Assembly (NCBI RefSeq): GCF_000189635.1
Contig: NW_002476174.1
Coordinates: 186,001 to 250,000 of the forward strand
Direction: 5' to 3'
From: Tetrahymena thermophila SB210
Taxonomy: Eukaryota > Ciliophora > Oligohymenophorea > Hymenostomatida > Tetrahymenidae
DNA length: 64,000 nucleotides
The notes below the pieces were generated by a model. It saw only the letters and a list, made by a program, of their open reading frames with translations. It was not told the origin of the DNA and made no database searches. Position numbers and translations under genes: made by a program. Positions 13,594 to 27,506 of this stretch are shown piece after piece (position 1 is the stretch's first letter; every line of letters starts with the position of its first letter).

Positions 13594-14715
13594 GAATCAG
13601 TAATTATTACAATTCATAAGAACAACCAAAATCATATTATATCGTTAGTTTACTGTTCAAGTGTTATTGTATTGTAATTACTTTATTGATTTTAAAAAAT
13701 ATATTTAAAGATGATTTTTTTTACTTCCTATGAGATTTGAATTATAAATCAGAGTGAGTATCTAAAGGTCATTAATTTGTATTGATTAATTTATAAAATT
13801 ATTAATATTAATAATCGAGTAAGTCGACGAAAAAACATCATCCATGCATATTCAAACATCATACATGATATTTTTTTAAACAATCTATTTTTATAACATA
13901 AAATTAAAAAAGAGATTTAGCCAAATAAAAATTTACTTTACATATTTAAAAAATTTATATTTGAATTAATGTAACTAATTATCAACGCAAATAATGCCAT
14001 CATCTAATAATGCTCAATCATTCATTTAGTAAGAAAAGGTTATTAATATTATTAAAAGTAAATTTAAAACCATGTATTTTGATGTTTCAACTGATAAAAT
14101 TTAGACTTTTTGGTATGAAATGTATTTGAAAAGTATCCACTTCCAATAAGAAAAATTGATAAATCTTTTTAATTGTGAAAGAATAATTAATACATACATA
14201 CCTGTTTTATCAATATCATATTTACCAAGTAAAAAAATAAAAAAATTTACTTTAATTTTTACATTCTTTTATTAATTAAAACATTAATATTTATTTCTTT
14301 TCTCTCAATTTTTGTTAAAATAAATAAATTTAAATAAATGAAGAACATGTAAAATGAATTAATGAGAGAGATTTTTTAAATCAATAAAATTGAAAGTAAA
14401 ACTCTAATAAAATAAAATATCCTAGTTTCAATAAATAAATAGATTCATGAAAAAATTAAACATAAATAATTGTTTTTATATTGATAAAATAATATAAATT
14501 TTGTTGGACTAATGTTTATTTCATGTAATCATTAAAAGGATATTGCATATGTTTAATTACATATTTAATAAAATGCTACAAAATATTTAAAAAATTAATA
14601 TTACTCAATTTCCACAAACAAAAAAATTTAATCGACAAACGGAAAAAGAATAAATGATTGATAGCTCGAATTTTTCTTCGTTTATATTTACTTTAAAAAC
14701 CAAATTTAAATTCAC

Positions 14716-17700
14716 TCACAGTTTAAATTTGCTTAAAGCTTATTAAACAAGCTTTTGTTTTTTATCGAAATCCATTTACTTTAAATCTCCTTCTTCTTCT
14801 GTGTGCAAGGGACTAAATACTTTTTCTGATAATTCATTATCTTTCTAGCGATGCGGAGTATATACACTTTCAAGATCATCGTCATCATCATTTGATTGCT
14901 AGTTTTGGTCACCCTTTAACTCTGGAATTGCTTTTAACATTATTAAAATTTAATTGAAATAAGAAAGTAACTTAATTCAAATATGCCTGATTTATTTTTA
15001 TATTTCTTTTTTTAAATTTTCATTGAAGTAATACATTCATTAAATTAAAAATAAATGTCTTATTTGAAAAATAAACTCTAGAAATAATCAATTAATTATA
15101 TGTTAAGAAAGAATTACATATTTGAGCTTTTCTCTTAGGGTTATTCATTTCTTCCATCAATTCTGTTATGGTCTTTTCTAATAGATATTTGAAAAAAGTA
15201 ATTAATTAGCTTAAGATTGGAGAGTGGAAAAATTTAGAAAAATTCAAGCTTTACTTTATAATAAAATTGTAAAAATAACAACTATTATTTATAATATGAG
15301 CAATAGAAAATATCTGTTCTCTAATTACTCTAATTATGGAAAGGGTAAAAGTGTATACAAAATCTATTAACTCAGCTTAGAAATCTAATTTAAAGAATTT
15401 ATTTTTGATTATCAAACGAATTAATGTAAATACCTTAAGAATTATTAAAGAAAGTAGGAATAAAATATAAATGTACTTTATTTTTAATTGATAATAGCTG
15501 GGGAATGTGAGTAAAAATAAATATCTTTTGCAAATCAACCAAATTAGCTTATATTTTTTCAAATTATAAATACCAAATATTAATTTTTCAATAACATTTT
15601 CTTGATAACTAACTAAATAACTAGCTAGCAATCAATCAATCAAATACTATTATTTATACAAAAATTGTATTACAAAGTTCAAAATATATCTTAACTAAAA
15701 ATGAAAGTCTAGGAATGCATAAAATGAACTCTAGTACATTTTAAGTAATAAGTGCTAATAAATTTTAGTTATATTCTAATAATTTCTGACAAAAAGTATG
15801 CTGTGTGTGAAAATTAATTGTAGCTAAAAATTTGTTCTAATCAAGAAATGCAAAAATAATCATTAAATTTGTCTTAATTATTTGCATAAACTACGGATCT
15901 ACTCTTTTAAACCAAAAATAAAAGGCTTTTAAAAACTATTTGTTTATTCTGTTAATTTCTTTAATTGATTTTTGTTATTTTAAATGAGATAAAAAATACA
16001 AATTTTCGTGCTTAGTACTATAATTTATCAGAACTACCTTACAGTTTTACAAAAGAAACAAAATCCTTGAAATATAACTGATTTATAAAACAAGAAATAA
16101 CAGCCTAAGATTTTGCACTTTCATGCTTCTTTATATTCCCTTTTAACAAACTAAAAAAATAATTGTTTGATACTTAATTTTATTAAAAATAAGTTGACAG
16201 TGCTATAAATTTTATATATATTTTTTTCCTTATTTTTTTGATGCTAATTTTTTTGTGATAAATTAAGTATTTAGAGCATAAATGTGTGTGATTAATATTT
16301 GCTAGCACAAATTTAGCACATATTACAAATAAAAAGTGTAAAGTACGATAATATTTTATCAAAAAATATTAGATGATTATAATAGTTGTTGATAAATGAG
16401 TTAGTACTCCAATCAGTTTTTAGTGACGCAACTTGAACTAAGTAGTGAAATAGATACATAATTTGATGTATCAAAAAGCAAACTGAAACAAAATTTAAAT
16501 TACATTTTTCTATAAAAATTTTTCAAGAGAAAAAGAATATTTCTATATTTAAATTAAAGGGGTAAGATTGATGATAGATTGATTGATTTTTTATATATTT
16601 ATTTATTTTTTTTCTTTATTCAATTGCTAATAAGATTAATTCCTTTTTGTCATAGCAAGTAAAGGGAAAAATTCTTTACTTATAAATAAATAAATAAATA
16701 TTTATTTATTTATTTTTGCTTGATTTTTGACAAAGAGGACATTGTAAAATAAGTTAGATCCAAATTTTCTAATTTAATATTTTATAACTGTGTAAATACT
16801 CTATTTTTTACACTTTTCACGAAATTTATACCATAAAAATTGACAAATTAAATTTCAAAAAACAAGCAAAAATCTTTCAGATTATTTGTCTTAAGTAAGC
16901 AATATGGAAATTGCTTTGAATTATTTATTATAAATAAAAAACTGTAAGCCTTGAAAAAAAAAAATAAAAAAAATCGTTTTTACTTGGCATAATAGGACTT
17001 ATATTTTCACCTCCTTCTTGGTTGTTTATATTTATATCATATAATTCTTCACACAAAGCTACAATTTGCCCATTTAAGGTATCAATGTTGTTTTCGTTTA
17101 TCTCTAGTTCTTACTAGGAAATTTATTTTAATTTGAGAGTAAGGATACCCTTTAATGCATTCTCTTTTTACAGCTTGTTTTTGATAATTAAATTTTCTTA
17201 AATGTAGTTTATAAGGATTTCCAAACATATTTAGTAGACTTTTGAATAGCTTTACTTTTTGTCAATTATGTATAACAAGTTTAGTATTTTATTTACTATG
17301 AACACGCCAAGTTATTTTTTGGATGTAACATCTTTCTTTGTAATTTCTTAAACAAGCTCCATTACCTTAAGCATATGCTCAGGAGAATTGGAATTTGTGC
17401 TTTTCATCAAATTGAATATTGTTTTCTTTTGGCTATTCTTTAATTGAGAAATTTCATTTTTTCTTACAATTTAGAGTAGCAAGCTCTCTATCTAAATTAA
17501 AGTATTCTCTTACACACTTATACCTTCAATTTCTTCTAAAATATAAATCAACTGCACTAATTTCTTAGTGATACCAAGTTTAATAAATATATCTAAACTG
17601 TTGATGAGTAGCTTTACAAGCTTTAGAATTATCTATATTTATTCTTGATCTATTATCGATAATGAATTTACCAGAATATGAGGACCGTCTTACTTAAGTA

Positions 17701-20700
17701 ATTCAAATTGGGGAAGTAAAGCCAAATTTTCATCACATAATATTATTTAGTAAATAGTAACAAAACACAATTTTACCAATCTCTAGTCAGCTTTTTCACA
17801 GATCTTTAGCAAGTCATAGATAAATCCTTTAAATAATTGCAATCTCATCTCTGTAGGCCTCTTATCAATACAATATTGATAAATACTTTAAACAGAGGCT
17901 ATTTGCAAATTGTAGTACTCACAATCAGTTCTCAAGAAATATTTGTAAATTTTGGTAATAACTTGAGGCTAATTAGACAAAAAAAAGATATCTAGAAGAG
18001 ATTAACTAGAAATGATAATATGCATAATCTCAATATTGAATTCATAACTTTGGGGTTACTCTGAGAAATTTTATAAATCGAATTAAAAATTAGTTTAGTG
18101 TTTTATCAAAAATAATTCATTCTTTTTCTACCCTGCATAGTTCATAGAAGGTTAAGAATTCCCTGAAATTAAGTTACCATTTCTTTCATCCATTTCTCCT
18201 TGTTATTCTATTTACTTTTCTCTCAGGCATAACATAAAAGAAATAAGTCTTGAAAAATAGTCTTCGTCATCATAAAGGCTTTCTAATAAATTAAGAAATT
18301 TCATCCTGGGAGTAATAGCTTAGTCAATACAGTATGCCATGAAAAATTAGAGTTTTTTTAACCAGTTTAGCCTTGTTTCTAAATTATTTACAAACATGGA
18401 CCTTTGCAAGAACTTCTCGACCATTTCAAAAGGAGTCAACTTACCATCTAGCTGCTCTATAAGTTCTTTATATTTAGAAAGTAATTCCTATTAATGAAAG
18501 AAAAAGTTCAAATATAATTTAATATTTTGAATGTAAGTAATATTCTTTGTAATATTTCAATTGCAAATTAAATCTCCTCTTTTTATATTATCATATAGAA
18601 ACATTTAAGGATATCTTATTACTTCAAATAAATATTTTTTGTAAGCTATTTAAGCAAAAAATATAATTAAATTCATGCAGCTAAGAATAATTTCACATAA
18701 TTTTCAAGCTTCCTATCAAAAATTTAATAAGCATATAACCAGAATGCTAATTAAACAGATTAATTAATTGATAAAACACTTAAAAAGGTTACAACTAATA
18801 GAAATTATTAAGGATTCCTTGTTTCTTTAATTGAAAATTGCTTAAAGTTAAAATCAAATATTTACTCTTTTATATGTAAGTATTTGAAAAATTTATGGTT
18901 TGAATTAAAAGACAGCTAGCTAGATGGTTTGCTGTTTAAGAAAAATATTTGTAACTAAATTTATTTTTAGAATTAATTTGAAGTATTTTATCATAAATAA
19001 AAATTATATTTCAACTTGTATGATAATATTTAGTGTTTCTCTAACTTAAACTAACCATTAAAAATTTTTGGATGTAACATAACTCGAATTATTTTTATTT
19101 ACCGTATTGAATTATTTTGCTTTTGTAAGTCCGTAATAAAAATTTATTTACAATGAAACATGCTCCTTAAAAAGTAATTAATGCATGATTATTTTTTTTA
19201 GAAAAAAAAAAAAAAGGCGAAATAAATAGTTTTGTAATATATTTTTGGACGGTGTTTAAAGGGTTGTAATATAGTAGTACTAAAATGCTTATTTTTGGTT
19301 GAAGAGTAATATTTGTTTGATAAATTATTCTACTATCCCTAATCTAAATCCCATAAAGAATTGTTTAGTTCTAATTTATTATTACTCCCACTGCTTACAA
19401 TCAAAAATTGATTTTTTTCAAAGAAATTTGATATAACATTTTCTTTAATATTTACTAATTAATTAATTTAATTTATCATACCTTGAGAGTTGGTTGATAG
19501 TATTGTCTTTGCATTTCTTCAAATATTTGTTCATCTTTCGATGATCTATATTTCATATTCTAAAGAATTGATATGATAAATGGTATACCAAACACTGTGA
19601 ATTGAGATATAAACTTGCAATGAGTACTAAGGTGATGATAATCATCGAAAGACTAAAATAAAAGTGAATCTAAAGATTATTAAATTATAGCCTCTTAATA
19701 ACTCTGTTCCATATGATGAGTAAATCTCGAATTATCGATTACAGTTGTAATTAATTAGAGCAGTTAATAAGGCTTAATTATACCTTAAGATAATTAAATA
19801 TCGTCATATTCTCCTTCGTGATCACCATAGATAATCATAAAATACTCTTGAAAAAATGCACATGCAGGTGGTAGGTAACTTTCTCTTATAATTATTAAAA
19901 AAATATCCCTATAAACAGTTCGAACTTGAATAATCCACCCATCGCTCTTACTAAAATTTTATTTGACAGATATATTATGTCTTTTACAATATGATCGACT
20001 CTATAATATTGTATATTCGTTAATTTCACCATGTTCTTCTAAATCTTTTATAATTGTTTTTTAAAATATTAATTCAGCATATGCTTAAAGATTTTATCTC
20101 TATCTTATCTCCTTCAAATATATTAGAGGTATTGGTTTGTTAACTTCAATATGAATACGTAGATTTTTAGATATTTTATGGTGAAAGTCATTCATACCTG
20201 TTCTTCTAAATGATTTATCTATTTAAAATATCATATTTTCAATCAAATATGAATTATGAAATTTTAAAGTCCATAAGTCGTTTCCTCCTACTGCTGCAAC
20301 ATCACTTGAAGGTGGTAAAAACTCATTTAATTTATTAAGAATTGCATTTTAACTTACAAGTTACATTCCACTGCTTTTTTAATATAAAGATTATATCCCT
20401 TCATTTTAGAGCTAGTAAGCTTTACTCTTTCCTGCTTTTACATATTTTAGTTTCATAATATCATATCTAAATATCTCTAAGCTTTTTACTTGAAAATTTT
20501 TAATCATATAATCTGTTTTCCAACTCATAGAAAGGTGATTTAAAAAATTTAAACGAGCCTATGTGAAAATAATAGGAGGTGATTAAAAAATTGAAGCATC
20601 AAGAACAGAATTCTTAAAAACCTGCTATTCTAAAGTAGATTTTGCATGTGTATCTTAAGCATAATTGAATAGAATCTAAAAACATTGTTCGTGGTTCATA

Positions 20701-20951
20701 TCTATTAATACTTTACTGATGTTGAGGTATTTAATTGAAGCAAATACTTTATCAAAACGTTCATCTACTAAATGTAATGATTCTTCGCAAAGAATGATAT
20801 AGCTTTTATAAACCTTTGGCAGTTAATCATCTTTTTACTTATTAGATGATTGAAGGACAAGCCAATGGCAGAGCGTTACATAAAGAACATCAGATTTTAA
20901 CAACTTTTTTATTGTATTAATTACTTCATTAGGTAATAATAAGCTATTCAT
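14716..20951 (-). CDS. Large alpha-helical protein, 1082 aa, very long introns
   Basis: Exons on the minus strand: 20951-19482, 18487-16984, 15177-15118, 14930-14716; phases are 0, 1, 1 and the total is 1083 codons including TGA at 14716-14718. The introns (994, 1806 and 187 nt) are GT...AG. No family is recognised. The middle and C-terminal halves are a long series of amphipathic Leu/Ile-rich helices of the kind seen in ARM/HEAT solenoids; the last 70 residues are acidic and low-complexity, with a run of five Asp. An ATG at 19556 could start a shorter protein, but the frame is open and coding-like for 465 more codons upstream to the ATG at 20951, so that longer start is chosen. Solenoids of this type usually act as scaffolds; this is inference. 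Small extra exons inside the two long introns cannot be excluded. Confidence 0.8.
16684..16715. repeat. Perfect 32-nt palindrome
   Basis: A run of AAAT units switches at its centre to TTTA units, giving a perfect 32-base inverted repeat without a loop. It lies inside the 1806-nt intron of the 14716-20951 gene and could extrude as a cruciform or form a hairpin in the pre-mRNA. Confidence 0.85.
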
Positions 20952-22306
20952 TTATGATTGTTAACCTAAATTATATTTTCAATATTTTATACAACCCTAT
21001 TTGTGTGTGTATTAATATCTTTAATGATATATTTTTAATTTAACTTATTGCAACTTCTCTAAAGATTTTTAAAGTTCTCTCCTTACTAACTTAAAACAAT
21101 AGCTACTTTTATAAATATTCTATTTTACTATTTCTAAGCTTCTATAAATTCTTATGGTTATGTTTAATTAATTTACTGAAAAATTCGTTTTTAAATGTAG
21201 ATATCTTAGTTTATAGATAAAAATAAAAATTTAATATCAAATTTGAAAATTATAGTTTTATGTTTAATCTAAAAAATAAATAAATATTTTTAATGATATT
21301 TTTAAGTTCAAAATATAATAAATGAATTTTTATCAATATATAATTCTATATTAAATTATAAAATTTAATGATTGATTAGGTATTCTTTGAATTATTTATC
21401 AATAATTTTTAATAATTTATCAATATGTAACAAGTAGTTAGTTTTTATAATAAGTAGTAACTATTTTATTTGGATTTTTATTAGATCAATAGAAGTATAA
21501 TCAATCACTCATATTTTTGATTTACAATTTAAATAAGAATTACATAATAGGTAAATATTTAAAGGTATGATTTATATATAAATGAAAGAATTATATTTCA
21601 AAAAAAAAAATATATGTCTCTACTAATCATCAAACATAATTATTTTATTATCAGTATGTATGAATGTATGTAATGTAATGAAACAGATAAATCAATTTTA
21701 TATTGATATTTGATAATCTTTAAATGTTTCTAGAATCGAATAGCATCAAAGTAAAATCATATTCTTTCTTATGCTTGACATCAATAAAATTATATTAACG
21801 ATCATAATATTTATTTCTTAATTTATTTAAATAACATCAATTGAAATATTTGATAAACACTCAGCATATCTTTTTATTATCTATTAATTAATAGAAAACA
21901 ATCAATTAATCAATAAATATTGAATAATTTATTATTTTTTTATTATAATGAGTTAGAAATAATAGATTTTAAACTGTCATATTGATGATTTTTTTTTTTA
22001 GCTGGATTTATTTATTTATGATGAAGTTTTCAAATTATTTTGATTTTTAATTAAAATCAAAGATTTATTTATAATTTTATTACCATTTATTAAAAGCATA
22101 TTTATAATTTTTTTCAAATAGTAAATAAGTTATAAATAGTAATACATAAAACGATTACTATCTTAAGACTAAAATCAAAAACTAAATATCAAATTAAAAA
22201 AATAATCAGCACTAGGTATAAATGTCATCTTAGGAAGAATGTAGTTTTATCTTAAAATAATATTAATATATTGCTGCTTTATTATCCCAATTATTTTCTT
22301 TTTTAA
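20952..22306. other. Divergent promoter region
   Basis: Very AT-rich spacer between the start codons of the minus-strand gene (20951) and the plus-strand gene (22307). It should hold both promoters. No gene or clear motif is seen. Confidence 0.6.
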
Positions 22307-23792
22307 ATGAAAATATTATTATAAAAAGAATTTAGAAGAAGTCATAACACATTCATGTAACAGGCCTATAACTTATAACATAATTAAGATAAAGAAGGAT
22401 TTTAAAGAACTATGAAAGATTATGAGAATTAGTATGATGCTTATTGACTTATTCAATCAAAAATATATTTAAAGATTACAAATAATGTTCTACAATTTTT
22501 ATCAATAAAAAATTAGATTTGTTCAAAATGAATTTTATTTAAACTAAACCTAATATTCGCCTCAAAATAGAATTAACAATAATTATCTACCTGCCTAAAA
22601 TACCCTTTCAGATAATTTTCTACAGCAAACATTTCTCTCTGATACAAAGTAAAGAAACATTTAAAAATAAATAAATTAAGTTATCAAAATTCAAAACTTC
22701 TAATTACAAAATGATATTTATTTATTGTTATTAATTTTAAATTAAAGCTCTTTCGTTCAATACTAAAGAATAGTCAACACAAACAACCCAAAATAAATGG
22801 AAGCACTCAATTAATATTAGTAAAGCTTGTCACCCTATCAAAAATAATATGTTAGACCAAACGCTAATATAGAATTTAAGGAAGAAGATTTGCCTCTATA
22901 ATACTAAAGGTTTATTTTTATTAAAAGAAATGATTTTCTAAAGTATTTTTTATTTAGATTTAGAGTTCCTAAAACCCCAAATAATGTGTAGGCAAATTAG
23001 TAAAATCCACTATTTGATCATGATACTACACTTTTTGGTAGAAATGTCTTAACTTGCTGTGAGAATTAGATTTAATAAACAACTCCTCAACACTTAAAGA
23101 ACTACATTGATGTTCTAGGTGGAATAGAAGATACCATAGCAAGTATTTTAACTAAATTAAATTAAAATCAAAATATATAAATTATTTAATTAATTAAAAA
23201 AGCTATGGAAAGTAGCTTGAAGTTAAGTGAACTCAAAAATCTTGAAGAAAAATATATAAATTACTATTCTCACCCATTAAATACACAAAATTAATATAAT
23301 AACTAAACATAAGTCCCTTAACCTATTCCTTAAGCTAATCCTTTTAGTAAAAAACCTTGTGAAAATCTCAATCGAAACATTCCTCTGGTGTAAGCAGCAT
23401 ACCCAGAATAACCTCATTTCTAAGGTAAAGATTTTCTAAATAAAATTATAATATTGATGAAAATATAAAAACTTAACAATGAAATAGTTTAATTACTTTA
23501 AAAAAAATCTACTATAAAATTTCTTATTGATTAAATAATTTTAATCAATTACCTTTTTCCAATATTAAATTTGATTTTGAAAAAATTTTAACTTAATAAA
23601 ATTTTAATTAAAAACAATGTATATTAAATTGAATCTTATCTAAAATAAAAATTAATAGACATATAAAGAGATGAGTTAGTTGATGATAATTAATATTCAT
23701 TTTAAAATGAAAAACCACGCCTTAACCCAATTATAGAATAAAGTAGGAAGTTAAGAGAAGAAAAAATGAAGTTTCTTCAAAAAATTAAATGA
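22307..23792 (+). CDS. Uncharacterised Gln/Asn-rich protein, about 351 aa
   Basis: Exons 22307-22431, 22517-22648, 22748-23424 and 23671-23792; introns are 85, 99 and 246 nt and phases 2, 2, 1 agree throughout, giving 352 codons with TGA. The segment 22910-22957 (48 nt, GT...AG, AT-rich) may be a further intron; it is divisible by three, so splicing it gives 335 aa in the same frame. No family is recognised. The first 130 residues are Gln/Asn/Tyr-rich and probably disordered. A predicted helix-rich block follows (containing DVLGGIEDTIASIL), then a Pro/Gln linker and a basic, helical C-terminus ending EEKMKFLQKIK. A later ATG at 22485 would give a shorter N-terminus but leaves the coding-like first exon unused. 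Confidence 0.7.
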
Positions 23793-24803
23793 TTTATTTA
23801 TCCTTTATCTAATTGTATTTTAATATTTTGAGAAAATTTAAATTTAAAAAATTTTTTAGATGTTTATAAATAAATAAAATAAATACTTTTGGTTAATAGG
23901 TTTTATTAAAATTTTAAAGGAATTTAAAAAATATTAAAAGCAAAAAAATAATGGCTTTTATTTAAGAATGAAATATTTAATTTATTTTTAGACAGCAAAA
24001 ATCAATCACTTTATTGTTCAAAAATGTATTTTTTAGATTTCTATTAATTTTTATCTGATTTTCTTTATTTGATTGGTAAAAAAATAAAATCAATAATAAA
24101 TCTAAAAAACAATAATGAATAATTAAATTTATTTTTTTCTTGTTGTTAAAATAAATTAAAAATATAAATGAAATTATTAATTTTTAAAATAATTAAAAAT
24201 TATTAAAAGTAAATTATTTTAATGAATTTATGGTTTAGAAATACTTTATAAAATTAAAAATTTTTAATTTTCAAGAAAAGAAAAAAATATAAGCAACAAA
24301 TAACTTGAGTTATTCAATTTATCACTAATATACAAATAGGGTAAAATCAGCTTTAATTACATGCCTAGATATTTTAAATTAATTTAGAGTGGCTGATTTA
24401 GAGAGACAAATTACGAAATTCAAGTACAAAGTTAACTTTACATGAATAATGAAAAAAATCATATGTAAATATATTTAATTGCATGTTTGATCAAATAAAA
24501 ATTATAATAAACGTAAAGAATACTAATTGCTTGCTATATCTATAGATTATTTTCATTTAATAATTATAAAAAAAAACAAATAAAAAGACATTATCGCTTT
24601 CTAAAGAAGAAAATTTAATTATAACAAAGAATAATAACAATCATACAATTGAATCAATAAAATTTTCAGGCAACGAAAAGTATTAGTAGTGTTATTAAAA
24701 AAATAGATAAATAGTCATCAAAAATTTAGTTAAGAATATTAAATCTATCTGAGTGAAAAATAAGATAGGTTAACAGGGAACTAATACTTAATAAGCAAAA
24801 TAT
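23793..24803. other. Intergenic spacer, tandem genes
   Basis: AT-rich spacer with the 3' flank of the upstream gene and the promoter of the kinase-like gene. Nothing else is seen. Confidence 0.6.
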
Positions 24804-27506
24804 ATGAATGTTAAAGATATATCTCATAGCTCAGGATAGTCCGGAACCACCGGATTGCTTTCGACAAAAAAGAAAAAGAATGCCATTTATATTAAGAATA
24901 TGTATCTGATTCGTGAATGCATATATAAAGGATAATTTCACAATACATATAAAGGTAATTAATTTAAATTTGATAAAAAATAATTGACAATGGCATCTAA
25001 TTATCAATATTTTGAATCTATTTTGCATTATTTTTGCGCTATTTTTACTTTATTTTAGACATTTTCTAATTTAATTTTTTTTATAACAATCTTAGGATTT
25101 AATAAAATTAATAAGTAGCCAGTGATTATAAAGATGGTAAACTTTTGTTAAAATTATTTAAGGAAAAAGATATATATAATAATGTATAATATAAATTAAT
25201 AATAGAGTAACCAGTATTATGACCATATTAGCAATGAAAATAAAATGGTTAAGCTACTGAAAGAAGGTAATGATAATTTACACTTTCTTCAATCATAACA
25301 TACAATTTTTTTAGCTCCTTACTTACTTCGATTTACTGAAATAGAATTATGTATATAAATACATATTGCTATAGAATTTATTTTAATAAATAGTATCATG
25401 CACGCCTAAAATTTTTCATGTAGGGGAAGAAAAAATAAATGGAACTAACTATTTTGTAAAGTAAGCTTTTAAAATTAATTTTCTCAACATACTTATTTTA
25501 GATAGTGTGTGCTAAACATTAGTATTTAAAATTTGCTTTCTTAATTTTTAAAAAAAATAAGCAAACAAAAATACTGCCTTGTTTTAAGAAGTTAAATAAA
25601 CAATATTTACTGTTTTTTCAATTAATAGAATCACAGAATCTTATGGCCCAAGTCTCAAAATTCTATTCTCACTCATGAAAAATAATTTATCTATAAGTAC
25701 AATTTGCATGTTTGGAATTGCAATGGTATAATTTAATCAAATTTTATAAAAAAATATTTATTAATTATCATCTAATTTATGTAATAGCTAAATGTTCTTG
25801 AAGAAATACATTCTGTCAATATAGTTCACCGTAATTTAAAGCCAAAAAAAATTGTCATTCATAATGATTTAAAAAGCACATAATTATATCTTATTGACTT
25901 TAAATATGCACGAAAATACAAGCACAAAAATGGCTAATTGGTTCGCTATAATGAAAATAATCGTATTATGAATAAAATTTTCTGCAACAAATTCTCTAGC
26001 ATTGGTACTCACCTTGGCATAAGTAATAAATTTTGCAATTATAATATAATTTTAAAACTCTAAAAGATAGTTTAAATTATTAATAATATTTTAACAAATA
26101 AATTAAAATAGCTCCATCTAGAAAGGATGACTTGGAATCTCTGGGTTACATATTAATTTATTTAACACGAAAAGGTATTTATTAAATCTTTTTATATTTT
26201 TTTGATATAAACTAAGTGTTAATCAAATACTGAATATACCTTACAGATTTAATCATTACTTTTATTCATTAATTTTCAATGAATTTTTTCAAAATGAAAT
26301 TTAAAAAAAGTATATTTATCTCTTCAAAATTTTTACATATGATAAACAATTATTTAATAAATTTGTCTATTATCAATAGGGAACTTGTTTGGTAGTAAAC
26401 ACTTTAAAACAAGAGAAGAGAAGCTAAAATATTATGAAGAGTAAAAGTTATCTCTTATTCCTGAGACTTTGGGAGATTTGCCTGCTGAATTTGTAAACTA
26501 TTTAAATTATATTAAGTCTATGAATATCATGGATCACCCTGAGTACGATGTTTGGAGAAAAATATTTAAGCAGCTATTCTTAAAATCTGGTGGATAACTA
26601 AATGATTACTAATTCGAATGGGTATGATTTACCTTGAAATTAGAGATCGCAGAATATTTTTAATTTGAATGGAAACTTCAAAATATATTCTAATATTTTT
26701 GGTTTACTTAATTTTACATTCATTTTTTTAATAGAATATTTTATTTAGAATATATTCTGTGAGATCATTGTTAAAATAAACATTTATTTATTTACTCTTT
26801 ATTTATTTAAAAGGCATTTAAAATAAAAAATGAAATGGTTTCCTAATATGGAAACTCTTTTCTTTAGGATTTAGACACCCCAAACGCTCTTTCAAACAAT
26901 TAAAAAGATGCAAATTCTAAATTTTCATAGAATTATAATGAAAATGAGGAAAAAAGCAAAGACGTTACATTGACAACAAATAATGCTAATCCAGAAGAGA
27001 CCACTGCATTTCAAACTAGAGAATTGAAGTAATCTGATACTACCATTAGTGCTCTACCTTAGAATCATAATACTTAGGAATAGGCTTAGAATAATCAGAA
27101 TTAGGTTACTAATGAAGCACAAGAATCATTAGGAGCAGGAGTATCCAATTACTACTATGGTCCAGTTGAAATAGATATTACTGATATTTAAGCCAAACAA
27201 ACAATTTAAAGTAATATGACATTTGGTCAAGACTCTGAAGTTAGAAATCAAGTATAGCAAAATAATAATAATGGTAACAATGGTTCTATCATTGATAATT
27301 TTAGTAATTATAATAAAAAATCTTAATTATAATCTTCATAACATTTGAATGCTTCTCAACATTAAATTAACAATTCTAATTACTCGACTGATGACTTAAG
27401 TATTTGCGATGATGAAACATAAAATAGTTTATACAGTTAGCTTTCACGGCACAATAATATCCTGATGCAGGAGCCATTCTTTTTTAAATTCAAGTAATAT
27501 GATTGA
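24804..27506 (+). CDS. CK1-family pseudokinase, 533 aa
   Basis: Ten exons: 24804-24954, 25096-25136, 25206-25266, 25315-25350, 25424-25460, 25629-25725, 25788-26022, 26112-26174, 26380-26621, 26868-27506; all phases agree (534 codons). The order of blocks is that of casein kinase 1: a degenerate glycine loop (YKGQFHNTYKG), the beta-3 Lys in VIIK (Lys63), GPSL (115-118), the catalytic loop, the activation segment THLGI, then RKDDLESLGYILIYL and a C-lobe ending YQFEW. Three catalytic features are lost: HRD is HRN (155-157), the loop K-P-E-N is K-P-K-K, and DFG is DFK (178-180). The beta-3 Lys and the DFG Asp remain. A 213-residue Gln/Asn/Ser-rich tail follows. It is therefore predicted to be inactive or strongly atypical, perhaps a scaffold or substrate-binding CK1 relative. 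CK1 families are greatly expanded in ciliates, which makes such divergence plausible. Confidence 0.88.

Larger units (their letters stand above)
9927..14715. other. Gene-poor AT-rich region
   Basis: This holds the 3' untranslated region of the gene ending at 9926 and the 3' flank of the minus-strand gene ending at 14716, with several kilobases between them in which I see no supported gene. Simple repeats occur at 11131-11188 and a long T-run at 13575-13593. A short ATG-to-TGA frame at 11997-12317 is listed separately as a weak candidate. Confidence 0.6.

Noticed and set aside
15377-15631. Minus-strand 84-codon frame inside the long intron
   Set aside because: Composition is that of AT-rich noncoding DNA and it does not join either neighbouring exon in phase.
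19482-19556. ATG at 19556 as start of the large helical protein
   Set aside because: The same frame is open and coding-like without a break up to the ATG at 20951.
22485-22648. ATG at 22485 as start of the small Gln/Asn-rich protein
   Set aside because: An upstream exon (22307-22431) is coding-like and joins exactly in phase to 22517, skipping this ATG.
24831-25028. Minus-strand short frame over an unusually GC-rich patch
   Set aside because: The patch is the first exon of the plus-strand CK1-like gene, whose phase and motifs continue through ten exons.
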